From the NCBI RefSeq assembly GCF_003026455.1, contig NZ_PYMB01000003.1, positions 186,001 through 250,000 of the forward strand: DNA of 64,000 nt. Direction: 5' to 3'. The position numbers were made by a program, and so were the translations under genes. Below, in pieces: positions 50,464 through 59,920 of the stretch. How positions within the stretch are numbered: position 1 is the first letter of the stretch; the number at the start of each line of letters is the position of its first letter. Origin of the DNA: Photobacterium rosenbergii. Lineage in GTDB: Bacteria > Pseudomonadota > Gammaproteobacteria > Enterobacterales > Vibrionaceae. The notes beneath the pieces are model-generated. The model was given only the letters and a program-made list of their open reading frames with translations, made no database searches and was not told where the DNA came from.

Positions 50464-50633
50464 TGTTAGACCTCTAAAGCTCAATTCCATTTTGAACTTT
50501 AAGCGTTTGTTTTTAAGTCGATCTCAACAGGACTGCAAATGAAGTCAATTACATTACACACTAAGCTATTATGCGGCCATTGATTCATTTATACTGCTGA
50601 CTTTTTCACACTAACGAAATAAAGCACACGCCC

Positions 50634-52322
50634 ATGCATGAACAAAACTGGCGCTCGATGACTCCAGACTACTCTCAGTACCAAGCCATCCTTGAACAGT
50701 ACAATGATCTCCTTCCCGCAACGACTGGAACCTTACAAGATCGTCTATCAGATGCTGTGCGCCGGTTTACTGCAGTTGAACTTCAACCACGTGTATTGCG
50801 AATTACCGCACCGGATAACAAGGTGTACCGTGATTATGTCATTGAGCTGATTTCACAACAAGCCGAGGCCAAAAACGAATCCCCGGTCATCGTCGCCGGC
50901 GAGAACGTGACGGAGCTAAGCCTGTTCGGTGCTGTTTACCCTCCAGTCGAAGAAAACAATATCAACAAGCAGCAAGTCAAGCATGGGTTGGTTCACCAAG
51001 CCCACAACGGCTACCTGGTGCTTTCTGTCGGTGCAATCCTTGCCAACCCTAGCCTGTGGCCACGCCTCAAGAGCATTTTGATGAACGGGACGCTGGAATG
51101 GCAAGCCGCCTCCAAAAAGAGCCTGTACCCTCTGCCACCAGCAGAGCAATTGAATATCAAGTTAGTACTGATCGGCGATCGTTACTTAATGGCTGAGCTT
51201 GAAAACGCAGAGCCGGATATCTCTTCAGGCTTTACCATGTATGGTGAGTTCGAACAGGATTTGGTGATCACCAAAGATAACCTGCCGCTATACCTTGCTT
51301 ACCTAAAAGCGATTATCGATAAAGCCAAGCTACCAGAACTTGCTGATGCTGAAGCACTTGAAATGGTGCTAAAAACGGGCGCACGTTACGCTGAAGATCA
51401 AGCCCGAGTACCGCTTTGCCCTATCTGGCACCAAAGCCTACTCTGTGAGGCAGCCCTTGAGTCACAAGGCAATAAGATAACCGCGCAGCACCTAAAGGAT
51501 TCTATTCAGGCACGGGAGTACCGTGAATCTTATCTGCCTGAGCGTGCCATTGAAGATATCCACCATGGCCAAGTAGTAATTAACTGCCAGGGCGAAGAGG
51601 TTGGTCAGGTTAATGGTCTTACCGTTGTTGAAGTACCGGGACACCCTCGCGCTTACGGTGAGCCGGCACGTATTTCATGTGTTGTTCACTTTGGTGATGG
51701 CGATATTTCAGACGTTGAGCGTAAAGCCGATCTCGCGGGTAATATTCACGCCAAAGGTATGATGATCATGCAGGCATTTATCAGTACTGCATTAGATTTA
51801 GACCAACCTTTGCCATTTTCCGCCTCTATCGTATTTGAGCAGTCGTATTCTGAAGTTGATGGTGATAGCGCCTCGCTAGCGGAACTGTGCTCGCTAGTTT
51901 CTGCGCTTTCGATGCAGCCAATCAATCAACAAGTCGCTGTTACTGGCGCTGTTGACCAATTTGGCCGTGTACAGGCTGTCGGTGGCATTAACGAGAAAAT
52001 CGAAGGGTTCTACAAGGTTTGTGCGTTCCGTGGCCTGACAGGTAACCAAGGTGTCATATTACCGAAAACAAACCTGACTAACCTATGTCTAAATGATGAG
52101 GTGTTAGATGCCATTAAAGCCGGACAATTCCACCTATGGACGGTGGAGAGTGTTGATGACGCACTACCTCGATTAACCGGCCAAGCCTTCCGCAGTGATG
52201 ATGAAGAAGCAGAAACGCTGTTAGCGAAAATTGCTGAACGCATTGATATTTTCCATCACGGAGACATGGAAAAACATATCGGTTTGCTATCCCGAATTCG
52301 TAACTGGTTGGTCCAGAACTGA
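50634..52322 (+). CDS. lonH: Lon-like protease LonH/YcbZ (AAA-less)
   Basis: A 562-residue protein of the LonB/YcbZ group. The C-terminal S16 protease domain (about 330-550) has the catalytic Ser412 (DGDSAS) and Lys455 (GGINEKIEG), spaced by 43 residues as in Lon. The N-terminal region resembles a degenerate AAA module without Walker A, so any ATP use is doubtful. It sits between matP and fabA, its conserved place. Substrate unknown. The first ATG at 50634 is used. Confidence 0.9.
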   Translation: MHEQNWRSMTPDYSQYQAILEQYNDLLPATTGTLQDRLSDAVRRFTAVELQPRVLRITAPDNKVYRDYVIELISQQAEAKNESPVIVAGENVTELSLFGAVYPPVEENNINKQQVKHGLVHQAHNGYLVLSVGAILANPSLWPRLKSILMNGTLEWQAASKKSLYPLPPAEQLNIKLVLIGDRYLMAELENAEPDISSGFTMYGEFEQDLVITKDNLPLYLAYLKAIIDKAKLPELADAEALEMVLKTGARYAEDQARVPLCPIWHQSLLCEAALESQGNKITAQHLKDSIQAREYRESYLPERAIEDIHHGQVVINCQGEEVGQVNGLTVVEVPGHPRAYGEPARISCVVHFGDGDISDVERKADLAGNIHAKGMMIMQAFISTALDLDQPLPFSASIVFEQSYSEVDGDSASLAELCSLVSALSMQPINQQVAVTGAVDQFGRVQAVGGINEKIEGFYKVCAFRGLTGNQGVILPKTNLTNLCLNDEVLDAIKAGQFHLWTVESVDDALPRLTGQAFRSDDEEAETLLAKIAERIDIFHHGDMEKHIGLLSRIRNWLVQN

Positions 52323-52390
52323 TCCGAGTTGTCTGGCGTACATGTGTAAGCTAAATTGCCTCCATACTTTTTAAGGAGTTTTAAAGTCTG

Positions 52391-52906
52391 ATGAAACGCC
52401 AGCAATCTTATAATTACGACGAACTAGTTGCATGTGGTAAAGGCGAACTATACGGCCCTGCTTTCCCTTCCTTGCCATCTGACAACATGCTGATGATTGA
52501 CCGTATTGTAGAAATCACCGACGAAGGTGGTGAGCACGGTAAAGGTTTCATCCATGCAGAATTAGATATCCGCCCTGACCTATGGTTCTTCGATTGCCAC
52601 TTTAAAGGTGACCCTGTAATGCCAGGTTGTCTTGGTCTGGATGCAATGTGGCAGCTAGTAGGCTTCTTCCTAGGTTGGGCCGGCGGTGAAGGTAAAGGTC
52701 GTGCCCTTGGTGTAGGTGAAGTGAAGTTCACTGGCCAGATCCTACCAGAAGCGAAGAAAGTGACTTATGAAATTCAGCTTAAGCGCGTTATCAACCGCAA
52801 GCTAATCATGGGCGTTGCTGATGGCCGTGTCTTGGTCGACGGTAAAGAGATTTACGTTGCTAAAGATCTGAAAGTTGGCCTATTCAAAGATACGTCTTCA
52901 TTCTAA
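52391..52906 (+). CDS. fabA: 3-hydroxydecanoyl-ACP dehydratase/isomerase FabA
   Basis: A 171-residue hotdog enzyme of the usual length. The active-site His is in [10 protein letters not shown] and the Asp in [11 protein letters not shown]. It dehydrates 3-hydroxyacyl-ACP and isomerises the C10 product, the entry to unsaturated fatty acids. AAGGAG precedes the ATG. It follows lonH by 68 bp and is conserved in this neighbourhood. Confidence 0.96.
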   Translation: MKRQQSYNYDELVACGKGELYGPAFPSLPSDNMLMIDRIVEITDEGGEHGKGFIHAELDIRPDLWFFDCHFKGDPVMPGCLGLDAMWQLVGFFLGWAGGEGKGRALGVGEVKFTGQILPEAKKVTYEIQLKRVINRKLIMGVADGRVLVDGKEIYVAKDLKVGLFKDTSSF

Positions 52907-52930
52907 GCCAATATTCAATATGAATTACCA

Positions 52931-52956
52931 AAGGTCGCCAATGGCGGCCTTTTTTG
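52931..52956 (+). terminator. Terminator of fabA
   Basis: A 9-bp stem AAGGTCGCC / GGCGGCCTT (one G-T) followed by TTTTTT. Confidence 0.85.
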
Positions 52957-52975
52957 GATCCTAAGTTCCTGGTTC

Positions 52976-53048
52976 CTAGATCCTAGTTTCTAGGAGAATC
53001 AAATACTTTGGTTTTAGCTTCCCTAGGATCTAGAGCCTAGCCACCTAG
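52976..53048. repeat. CTAG-rich repeat cluster
   Basis: Seven CTAG tetramers within 73 bp, arranged in variants of TCCTAG and CCTAGG (positions 52976, 52983, 52990, 53023, 53030, 53037, 53045). CTAG is normally rare in enterobacteria and relatives. Local inverted and direct repeats are evident. Function unknown; similar arrays occur in intergenic regions of Vibrionaceae. Confidence 0.65.
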
Positions 53049-53065
53049 GACCTCACATATAGAAA

Positions 53066-53090
53066 GAGCCCCTGTTCCTAAGAGGGGCTC
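53066..53090 (-). terminator. Terminator downstream of rmf
   Basis: Stem GAGCCCCT / AGGGGCTC with a 9-nt loop; in the minus direction it is followed by TTTCT. It lies 28 bp past the rmf stop codon. Confidence 0.75.
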
Positions 53091-53117
53091 AATAAGGGAG
53101 ATATGAAGGGAGGTTTA

Positions 53118-53291
53118 TTATTTAAACAGGCCAGATTGCAAATCTTCTCTTGCTTCTCGCCAGCCACCTAGCCAGTTTGTACGGGCCTCTGTCGATTGGT
53201 ACGGACAGTCTTCACTGGAACGACCATTTATGCCAGCCTTATAGCCTTGAGATTGTGCGCGCTCCAGACGATCCCGCTTTTGTCTCTTCAT
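53118..53291 (-). CDS. rmf: Ribosome modulation factor
   Basis: A 57-residue protein starting MKRQKRDRLERAQSQGY, the RMF family start, followed by AGINGRSSEDCPYQ. RMF dimerises 70S ribosomes into inactive 100S particles in stationary phase. The start at 53291 (GAGGA before ATG) removes an unsupported upstream extension. It has its conserved place next to fabA. Confidence 0.95.
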   Translation of the reverse strand: MKRQKRDRLERAQSQGYKAGINGRSSEDCPYQSTEARTNWLGGWREAREDLQSGLFK

Positions 53292-53409
53292 AAGTTCGAT
53301 CCTCATCCTTATCATTTACATTCATTACTATTGCATAATGATGGAGATGTTGTGTCTCCACTATTAAGAATTAGCTAAATAGAAGCGGAGATCAACTGTC
53401 AAAATAAAA

Positions 53410-53432
53410 CAGGCTCACAAATTGTGAGCCTG
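53410..53432 (-). terminator. Terminator of the DUF3466 gene
   Basis: Hairpin CAGGCTCAC / GTGAGCCTG with a short AAATT loop, followed in the minus direction by TTTTATTTT. Confidence 0.85.
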
Positions 53433-53461
53433 AGTGTAATTTAACCAATTTTGACAAAAAA

Positions 53462-55615
53462 TTACTTTCTTCGACGGAACCCTAGCAAACCAAGGAAACC
53501 TAATGCCAGCATACCCAGTGATGCACCCTGACGCTCCACGCTGCTCTCAGCAGTAGGTCGAGGTTCAATTTTTGGAGCCACTTCAGCATTCTCATCAATT
53601 GGAATCAACTTAACAGCTACAATGCGCTCTACATCAGGCTCACCGCCCTGACAGAATGACTCTTTAGAGAAATCGTCGTAGCCATCTTCACACTTGTAAG
53701 CCGTTGCAGAAATAACGCCAGCGTCATTAATGCCTGTTGCTTCAAAGATGCGGTACTTATTGGCTTCATCAGAGTACTGACCACCATTGGTCAGATCATC
53801 TAAGAAGTATGCCTTCTCTTCTTCATTCAGAGTATTCGACCCAGGGATTGGCTCCATGATATAGGTGAAACCACGCTGACGACGAAAACGACCATTAACC
53901 TGATTGACGGACTCTGCATCCAATCGGCCTACAATTTGATTATTGTTGTTAATCGCCGCAGGATAGCCATTTGAACCAGTAAAGAACAAATTAGATTTTG
54001 ACGAATCCAAGTATTGAGCATTATCACCTGTGTTATTGTCATACACAAACATACGCTCAGCATAAGAACGGTTCTCAGCACGGAAGTTCTTCGCGACACC
54101 AACCACTATGTTATTGGCGTTAATATCTGTTGCTAGCGTATACGTCAGAACACGGTCACTACTTCTTTCAAGTTCGAGACCTGGAATTAGCTTACGGGTA
54201 AACGGAGGTGTTTCACCATTGATATCACCCGTCAGCTCCCAAACAGATGCACGCATTGCATAATAATCATTGTCATAACGATCTGTGGTATAACCAACAA
54301 CTACGGGTTGGTTGTTAACTAACTCAATCGCACGCGCACTCGCTTGGAAGGAACGATCGTTTTCATCAGGATCTAGCGTATTTAAATTATTTTCAGCAAG
54401 CAACTTAGCTGCAACGTTACCTGATGAACCATCTTTTAATGACCAAAACACACCATCATTGGCAAATACAGAGAGTTGACACTCTTTAGTACCGTAGAAA
54501 CTATCTAGACCTTCAGTAAAACTTGTTGGGCAATTTCGGAAAGCCGAGTCAGAAAATACTGGATCACCCGAGTTATAGTCGTCTGGTACTTTATTATCTG
54601 AATCACTAAAATTACTTCGATCATAAGATGCGCTGCCAACGACCAACAGCTGACCATTATACTCAACCGCATCCCAAGCTAAAGACTGGCCAGCTGTCTC
54701 AGTAAGCTTATCACCTTCAACTGGGGCAAGGGCGAACTTGTCCTCGGGGTTACCGGAACTTACTAGGTTCACGAAGCCACGCTTATTAAACTGACGAGCA
54801 TTTCTCGAGCCGTCAGTAAAGTAAGCGCCACTGGAAATACCCAGTATATATTCGGTTAGTTCGCCACTGCCATCCTCTGATAGATCAACTGCACCTTTTC
54901 CATTGATGACACTGTTGGTCGTCTTATGTTTTTCTGAGTCAACTATTTGACCTAAAGCAGATGATGCTGAGTAGGTGCTTTCATCATCAGCGAAAGTAGA
55001 GACTTCAACTAGAGTATTAAGTTCATCAGCTTGATTATCTTGATCTAAGTTCTCAACAACAGCTGTCGCATTGGAAAAATAATTATCTGTCCAAGCTTCA
55101 TATTCACGGACTAAGCCACCAAAACCAATTCTATTGCTAAGACTATTGGTGTCGTAACCCTGCCCATAGAATTGTGTTCTAGCCCAATCTTGGCAAGTAT
55201 TCGGGCCGAGGTAGCTGTTACAGTAATTTTCCAAGCGCCTTACGTCATTAATACGCTGGAGGTTATCGAGAATAAACGGCACTTCGTCACGATAGTTAAT
55301 ACCGTCCGAACCAAAACGACTTTCGCCGAAGACAGAGTAGTTATTTACGTTACAGTTTATACCTTTAAAGCAATTGTCAGAGTCTTCTGGGTTAGCTTCG
55401 TTAACATTAGAAGCTGTAATACCCTGCCCGTAAAAGCCCAAACGACGAGATAATTCGGACTTATCAACCTCGTTATAATAATCTCTACTGTCAATCGCAT
55501 TTTGAGTTTCTGTACTAGGTACAACCTCAACCACACGGTAAACAGCGGCATTGGCGCCTGTTGCACCGGCTACCAATACGGCCAGTGCAGACAGTTTTAA
55601 AGTCTTATGTTGCAT
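53462..55615 (-). CDS. DUF3466-family exported protein with C-terminal sorting tail
   Basis: A 717-residue exported protein. Signal peptide at about 1-23 (cleaved after ANA). The bulk consists of beta-propeller-like blocks with Asp/Asn-rich loops and cysteines. The C-terminus is a GlyGly-CTERM-like sorting tail: GASLGMLALGFLGLLGFRRRK has a Gly/Ala-Ser start, hydrophobic helix and basic end, as processed by rhombosortase. The protein is probably surface-displayed or released via type II secretion. Its start codon overlaps the uup stop codon. Confidence 0.8.
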   Translation of the reverse strand: MQHKTLKLSALAVLVAGATGANAAVYRVVEVVPSTETQNAIDSRDYYNEVDKSELSRRLGFYGQGITASNVNEANPEDSDNCFKGINCNVNNYSVFGESRFGSDGINYRDEVPFILDNLQRINDVRRLENYCNSYLGPNTCQDWARTQFYGQGYDTNSLSNRIGFGGLVREYEAWTDNYFSNATAVVENLDQDNQADELNTLVEVSTFADDESTYSASSALGQIVDSEKHKTTNSVINGKGAVDLSEDGSGELTEYILGISSGAYFTDGSRNARQFNKRGFVNLVSSGNPEDKFALAPVEGDKLTETAGQSLAWDAVEYNGQLLVVGSASYDRSNFSDSDNKVPDDYNSGDPVFSDSAFRNCPTSFTEGLDSFYGTKECQLSVFANDGVFWSLKDGSSGNVAAKLLAENNLNTLDPDENDRSFQASARAIELVNNQPVVVGYTTDRYDNDYYAMRASVWELTGDINGETPPFTRKLIPGLELERSSDRVLTYTLATDINANNIVVGVAKNFRAENRSYAERMFVYDNNTGDNAQYLDSSKSNLFFTGSNGYPAAINNNNQIVGRLDAESVNQVNGRFRRQRGFTYIMEPIPGSNTLNEEEKAYFLDDLTNGGQYSDEANKYRIFEATGINDAGVISATAYKCEDGYDDFSKESFCQGGEPDVERIVAVKLIPIDENAEVAPKIEPRPTAESSVERQGASLGMLALGFLGLLGFRRRK

Positions 55616-57537
55616 TAAGCTTCCTTCTGCATTGCTTCAAGCTCTTCCCAACGTTCAAATGCCTGCTCAAACTCTGCTTCAGCTTCCGCTAGGCGGTTTA
55701 GTGTGCCTTGAGTGTCATTTTTTACGTCCTGGAAGAAAGCAGGATCGTTAATCAGTTCCTGCAATTGCGCAATTTCGTTTTCCAGTTCTTCAATTCGTAG
55801 CGGCAGGCCTTCCAGTTCCTTCTGCAACTTGTAAGAGAGCTTCTTACCTGTTTTAGGACGGGCAGCCTGGCGCTGCTTGTTCTCTTCTTTCTTTTTCGCT
55901 GCTTCAATTTGAGCAGCCTGCTCTTTCGCAATTTGACTTAGCGAATTAGCGCGTTGTTCCTGAGCATCATGGTAGCCGCCAACGTATTCGTCAATGACAC
56001 CGTTTCCTTCAAAAATCCAGCTTGTTGTCACTGTATTATCAACAAACTGACGGTCGTGGCTTACCAACAACAAAGTACCCTGATAGTTGGCAAGAATTTC
56101 TTCCAAAAGTTCCAATGTTTCGATATCTAAATCGTTAGTTGGTTCATCAAGCACCAATAAATTATTAGGCTTAAGGAAAAGTTTCGCCAACAACAGACGG
56201 TTTTTCTCACCACCAGATAGTGCTTTCACCGGTGTACGCGCACGTCGCGGGTGGAAAAGGAAGTCCTGAAGGTAGCCTAGCGCGTGGCGAGTACGGCCAT
56301 TAACCGTGACTTCCTGCTTACCATCGGCAAGGTTATCCATGACTGTTTTTTCAGGGTCTAGCACTTCACGGTACTGGTCAAAATAAGCGACTTCAATCTT
56401 AGTACCACAATGGAAGTGACCCTGTGACTTCAAGTCACCCAGCATGATCTTGAGCAGCGTACTCTTACCACAACCGTTAGGGCCGATAAGCGCGATACGA
56501 TCACCACGCATCACATTGAAGCTGAAATCTTTGATGATTGACTTGTCGCCATAGCTATAGCTGATGTTTTCTGCTTCAAAGACAATCTTGCCCGAACGCT
56601 GTGCTTCCTGAAGCTGCATATCGGCTTTGCCCACCACTTCACGGCGCTCGCTGCGTTCACGACGCAATTGCTTCAGGGCCCTTACGCGACCTTCGTTACG
56701 AGTACGGCGAGCCTTGATACCCTGTCGGATCCAGACTTCTTCTTGCGCTAGCTTTTTATCGAACTCAGCGTTCTGCTCGGCTTCTACCCGCAGTAGCTCT
56801 TCTTTTTCTTCAAGGTATTTATCGTAATCACCCGGGAAAGAAACCAGCTGGCCACGGTCAAGATCGACAATACGCGTTGCCATAGAACGAATAAAGGCAC
56901 GGTCGTGCGAGATAAACACGATTGCGCCTCTAAACTCTTTCAGGAAGCCTTCGAGCCACTCGATAGTCGATACATCCAAGTGGTTAGTTGGCTCATCAAG
57001 CAACAGGATATCTGGGTCACATACCAGAGCACGGGCCAAAGCGGCCTTACGCTGCCAACCACCCGACAAATCTTTTAGCAAGGTTTGCGGTTGAAGCTGC
57101 AAGTGTTCCAGTACCGAAGTGATCTTGTTATCAAACTGCCACGCATCAGCGTGATCGATCTTCTCTTGTGCACGATTCAATTTCGCAAAGTTTGACTCTG
57201 ATGGATCGCTGGTAATCAAGTCCAACAAGCGGTGGTACTCTTTAAGTACCTGACCAATTTCAGCCAAACCCTCTGAAACAAAATCAAACACGGTCCCTTC
57301 CGCATCTCGCGGTGGATCCTGCTCTAAACGCGAAACACGCAATTCTGACTCGCGTTGAATACTACCATCATCAAGCAATACATCACCGGCAATCACTTTC
57401 ATCAAAGTGGACTTACCCGCACCGTTGCGGCCTACCAAACAAACACGTTCGTTGGGTTGTAGAAGAAACTCTGCTTTATCTAGCAGTGCATGATCGCCGT
57501 ACGCCAACTGGGCGTTACTGATATTAATTAATGCCAT
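55615..57537 (-). CDS. uup: ABC-F ATPase Uup
   Basis: A 640-residue soluble protein with two ABC ATPase domains (about 1-250 and 315-535) and a C-terminal coiled coil (about 560-640) that binds DNA/ribosomes. Walker A motifs GRNGAGKST and GPNGCGKST, signatures LSGGWQRK and LSGGEKNR, and Walker B LLLDEPTNHL and LVLDEPTNDL are intact. Uup acts on ribosomes and influences transposon excision. It overlaps the glutaredoxin-like gene by 14 bp and the DUF3466 gene by one base. Confidence 0.95.
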   Translation of the reverse strand: MALINISNAQLAYGDHALLDKAEFLLQPNERVCLVGRNGAGKSTLMKVIAGDVLLDDGSIQRESELRVSRLEQDPPRDAEGTVFDFVSEGLAEIGQVLKEYHRLLDLITSDPSESNFAKLNRAQEKIDHADAWQFDNKITSVLEHLQLQPQTLLKDLSGGWQRKAALARALVCDPDILLLDEPTNHLDVSTIEWLEGFLKEFRGAIVFISHDRAFIRSMATRIVDLDRGQLVSFPGDYDKYLEEKEELLRVEAEQNAEFDKKLAQEEVWIRQGIKARRTRNEGRVRALKQLRRERSERREVVGKADMQLQEAQRSGKIVFEAENISYSYGDKSIIKDFSFNVMRGDRIALIGPNGCGKSTLLKIMLGDLKSQGHFHCGTKIEVAYFDQYREVLDPEKTVMDNLADGKQEVTVNGRTRHALGYLQDFLFHPRRARTPVKALSGGEKNRLLLAKLFLKPNNLLVLDEPTNDLDIETLELLEEILANYQGTLLLVSHDRQFVDNTVTTSWIFEGNGVIDEYVGGYHDAQEQRANSLSQIAKEQAAQIEAAKKKEENKQRQAARPKTGKKLSYKLQKELEGLPLRIEELENEIAQLQELINDPAFFQDVKNDTQGTLNRLAEAEAEFEQAFERWEELEAMQKEA

Positions 57538-57781
57538 TGTTGTTTAACCATTGAGCCAGCTCGTCAGCATCAAAAGGCCAACCGAGTTCAGGGCTATTTG
57601 AATCTGAATCAGGATTGAGGATAGAAAGCACAGGAATTGTGACGCCGTAACGAGAAAAGAGCGCATCATCAAAGGCGATATCCACCACCTGAACGCGCTC
57701 TTCGACACCGGCTTGTACGAGCAGGCTGTAAGCCTGCTCGCAGAGATGACACCCTTCTGTGCTATACAGAGTAATTAGCAC
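57524..57781 (-). CDS. Glutaredoxin-family thiol protein
   Basis: An 85-residue thioredoxin-fold protein with the redox motif CHLC (STEGCHLCEQAY) near the N-terminus and the cis-Pro region (GVTIPVLSI). It probably acts in cytoplasmic thiol exchange. It begins directly after rlmKL and overlaps uup, so rlmKL-grx-uup form an operon. Confidence 0.88.
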   Translation of the reverse strand: MLITLYSTEGCHLCEQAYSLLVQAGVEERVQVVDIAFDDALFSRYGVTIPVLSILNPDSDSNSPELGWPFDADELAQWLNNNGIN

Positions 57782-59920
57782 TTAACCTTCCTTGTGGGTA
57801 ATGATCCAGCAGTTATGAATCTGTTTGTTGCGACTAAAATCCATTGGCAACGTTTTATCAGAAATGTTCTTCGCTTGTAAGCCAAGCTCTTCAAGTTTCT
57901 CGAAGTCCATCTTGAAATGGCGCTTGTTGTTTGAGAAAACAATTTCACCATTTGGACGAAGCATACGTTTCAAGTTCTCAAGTAGCATGATGTGATCACG
58001 CTGAACATCGAAACTCTGCTTCATACGCTTGGAGTTAGAGAATGTCGGTGGATCGATAAAGATAAGGTCAAACTCACCATCGGCTTCTTGCAGCCACTGT
58101 AAGCAATCCGCCTGAACAAACTGGTGCTGACGGCCAACCTGACCATTCAGTTCCATGTTCTCCTGTGCCCAACGCAGATACGTGTTAGACATATCAACTG
58201 TTGTCGTCGACTTAGCACCACCACACGCTGCATGACAAGTAGCCGAACCCGTGTAAGCAAACAGGTTAAGGAAGTCTTTTCCTGCAGCCATCTTGCCTAA
58301 CTGGCGACGAGTTACTTTGTGATCAAGGAACAGACCCGTATCTAAGTAATCGTATAGGTTAACCTTAAGATCAACACCGTACTCATTCACTACCATATGA
58401 CGTTCTGCACTAGATAGCTTCTGGTACTGGCTCTTACCTTTTTGGCGCTCACGCACTTTCAAGATGACCTTGTTGTTCTCAACACCGGTTACCTGAATAG
58501 TGGCACGCATGATATCCATCAGACGGCGACGAGCTGTCTCTTCAGGAACAGACTTAGGCGCTGCGTACTCTTGGATAATCAAATAATCTTTATATTTGTC
58601 AATCGCTGCATTGTAGTTAGGCAAGTCTGCATCGTACAAACGGTAACATTCAAGACCTTCTTTCTTGGCCCACTTGCCCAGCTTGGTAATGTTCTTTTTC
58701 AAGCGGTTGGCAAAATCTGGCGCAACTTCGGCCTCTTCAATGCGGCCTTCTGCTTCACCTTCAACATGCTTAACACCACCAGCAGTGATCAAGTAAGTTT
58801 TCAGTACACAATCCAGTGCACCGTTACGTAGCTTAAACTGCTTGTCTGCACGCATACGCAAGCAGCTTAATAGCTCATTGGAAGATGAATAGATAGACGC
58901 TGTCGAACCTGCAAACGCAAGCTTCAAACGGTTACCCAGTTCACTGTATAGAGAGATCAACTCTGGAGTTGTACCCAGACGCTCACCATATGGAGGGTTA
59001 CATAAGATAACACCTTCAGAGAAACCTTCTGGACACGTCAGTTGAGTTGCATCACCGTATTCAAAATCAATCAGGTCTTTAACACCTGCACGGCCAGCAT
59101 TGTCACGGGCAATACTCAGCACGCGGCGGTCCATTTCACGACCAAAGAACTTAGTCGTTACCTTGCTTGGGCCACGGCGAGCTTTCACTTTGGCTTCAGC
59201 GTGAATTTCTAGCCAACCCTCACGGTCGAAATCTTTGATCGCTTCAAAACCCCAGCGCTTGCGCTTGATACCCGGTGCAATATCAGCCGCAATCAGAGCA
59301 GCCTCAATCAACAATGTACCAGAGCCACACATTGGATCGAGCAACGGCTTTTCAGGTGTCCAGCCAGATTTCATTACCAATGCTGCAGCATGAGTCTCAC
59401 GCAGCGGTGCTTTACCCGATTCACTACGGTAACCACGTTGGTGCAGGCCACTACCCGCCATATCAAGGCCCAGTACACCTTTCTCACCTGAAAGGCGCAT
59501 ATGAATACGAAGCTCAGGGCGCTCACGGTCAATGCTAGGGCGACGCAAATCTGCCTTGGTGAAGCGGTCGACAATGGCGTCTTTCACTTTCATCGCACCA
59601 TACTGGCTATTGCGGATTTCACGGTTAGTACCATTGAAGTCAACGATGATACGGGTATCACTGCCAAAATAGTTCGGCCAGTTGATTGCTGCCGCGCCTA
59701 AATACAGATCCATGTCATCACGAACGTTAAATTCGCTCAGTACCAAAATGATTCGTGATGCGATACGTGTCCAAAGACAGCAGCGGTAAGCTATTGCTTG
59801 TTCAGCTTTAAAACGCACGCCAGCATGGACAACCTGAACGCTTTCAGCGCCAAGTTGCTTAAGTTCTTCTGCAAGGAGGTTCTCAAGACCTCGTGAAGTG
59901 ATAGCTAAATATTGATTCAT
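57782..59920 (-). CDS. rlmL: Bifunctional 23S rRNA methyltransferase RlmKL
   Basis: A 712-residue fused enzyme. N-terminal THUMP domain (about 45-160), RlmL-type m2G2445 methyltransferase domain (about 165-385, with [20 protein letters not shown] and [12 protein letters not shown]) and C-terminal RlmK m7G2069 domain (about 460-705, with [16 protein letters not shown] and [14 protein letters not shown]). Length matches the E. coli fusion. It modifies the peptidyl-transferase region. The symbol rlmKL is also used. Confidence 0.95.
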   Translation of the reverse strand: MNQYLAITSRGLENLLAEELKQLGAESVQVVHAGVRFKAEQAIAYRCCLWTRIASRIILVLSEFNVRDDMDLYLGAAAINWPNYFGSDTRIIVDFNGTNREIRNSQYGAMKVKDAIVDRFTKADLRRPSIDRERPELRIHMRLSGEKGVLGLDMAGSGLHQRGYRSESGKAPLRETHAAALVMKSGWTPEKPLLDPMCGSGTLLIEAALIAADIAPGIKRKRWGFEAIKDFDREGWLEIHAEAKVKARRGPSKVTTKFFGREMDRRVLSIARDNAGRAGVKDLIDFEYGDATQLTCPEGFSEGVILCNPPYGERLGTTPELISLYSELGNRLKLAFAGSTASIYSSSNELLSCLRMRADKQFKLRNGALDCVLKTYLITAGGVKHVEGEAEGRIEEAEVAPDFANRLKKNITKLGKWAKKEGLECYRLYDADLPNYNAAIDKYKDYLIIQEYAAPKSVPEETARRRLMDIMRATIQVTGVENNKVILKVRERQKGKSQYQKLSSAERHMVVNEYGVDLKVNLYDYLDTGLFLDHKVTRRQLGKMAAGKDFLNLFAYTGSATCHAACGGAKSTTTVDMSNTYLRWAQENMELNGQVGRQHQFVQADCLQWLQEADGEFDLIFIDPPTFSNSKRMKQSFDVQRDHIMLLENLKRMLRPNGEIVFSNNKRHFKMDFEKLEELGLQAKNISDKTLPMDFSRNKQIHNCWIITHKEG

